NCBI GenBank assembly: GCA_031264545.1
Contig: JAISDV010000118.1
Coordinates: forward strand, 1 to 6,730
DNA: 6,730 bases
DNA from: Oscillospiraceae bacterium
GTDB taxonomy: Bacteria; Bacillota; Clostridia; Oscillospirales; Oscillospiraceae
Direction: 5' to 3'
In this document: one piece after another, positions 6,668 to 6,730 of the stretch
Layout of the letters: every line of letters starts with the position of its first letter
Position numbering within the stretch: position 1 is the stretch's first letter
Notes under the pieces: generated by a model
Database searches by the model: none
Told to the model about the DNA's origin: nothing
What the model saw: only the letters and a program-made list of their open reading frames with translations
Position numbers and translations under genes: made by a program

Positions 6668-6696
6668 ATTATATCCATCAGACGATAGTTCATGAA
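6668..6696 (-). promoter_or_regulatory. Probable promoter of the lipoprotein gene
   Basis: On the minus strand a perfect TATAAT (6673-6668) lies 22 nt upstream of the preferred ATG. The hexamer 17 bp further upstream is TTCATG (6696-6691), only a 3/6 match to the -35 consensus. The placement leaves a short leader containing GGGGGA and supports the start at 6645. Confidence 0.55.
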
Positions 6697-6730
6697 AAAG
6701 GTTCCGCTTTTCACGTTTAGGCAATAAAAT

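Noticed and set aside
6646..6714. N-terminal extension of the lipoprotein from ATG at 6714
   Set aside because: It would place 23 residues before a complete lipoprotein signal peptide and would span the TATAAT box.

Overview
The window looks like chromosomal DNA of a moderately GC-rich Clostridia-class Firmicute, probably a gut Oscillospiraceae or Ruminococcaceae relative. This is an inference from strong AGGAGG-type ribosome binding sites, sigma-A promoters with TGn-extended -10 boxes, a GTG start, and the gene types (a Clostridia-type lysA, an OppA lipoprotein, a DUF2089-like regulator). No rRNA, tRNA, CRISPR array, transposase or phage gene is visible.

Layout. Positions 1-4156 hold three minus-strand genes: the N-terminal 362 codons of diaminopimelate decarboxylase (lysA, running off the left edge), a membrane acyltransferase of the Acyltransferase_3 family, and a full-length oligopeptide-binding lipoprotein (oppA-like). 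A clear intrinsic terminator closes oppA. The acyltransferase and lysA each have their own plausible promoter. Positions 4157-5278 contain no convincing protein gene but are rich in signals. Positions 5279-5964 hold a translationally coupled plus-strand pair: a 100-residue DUF2089-like helix-turn-helix protein and a 128-residue three-helix membrane protein, behind a near-consensus promoter. Positions 6100-6645 (minus) hold a small lipoprotein of unknown function, convergent with that pair.

The most unusual part is the gene-poor stretch at about 4420-4800. A near-consensus minus-strand promoter (TTGACA, 16 bp, TACAAT) is placed so that transcription should begin inside a perfect 78-bp tetranucleotide microsatellite (CTGT on plus, GACA/ACAG on minus, 19.5 copies). 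About 50 bp past the repeat is a 13-bp perfect hairpin with a T-tract in the same orientation. Together these form a compact unit (promoter, GACA repeat, terminator) with no credible reading frame inside, best read as a candidate small RNA of about 165 nt whose length would change with repeat number. A duplicated 13-bp element and a second promoter lie just upstream. This reading comes from sequence signals only; no transcription evidence is available here.

Functional links: lysA makes lysine from meso-diaminopimelate, OppA imports peptides, and the acyltransferase probably modifies a surface polymer. These are ordinary neighbours with no evident shared pathway. The HTH/membrane pair looks like a self-contained regulatory or stress module.
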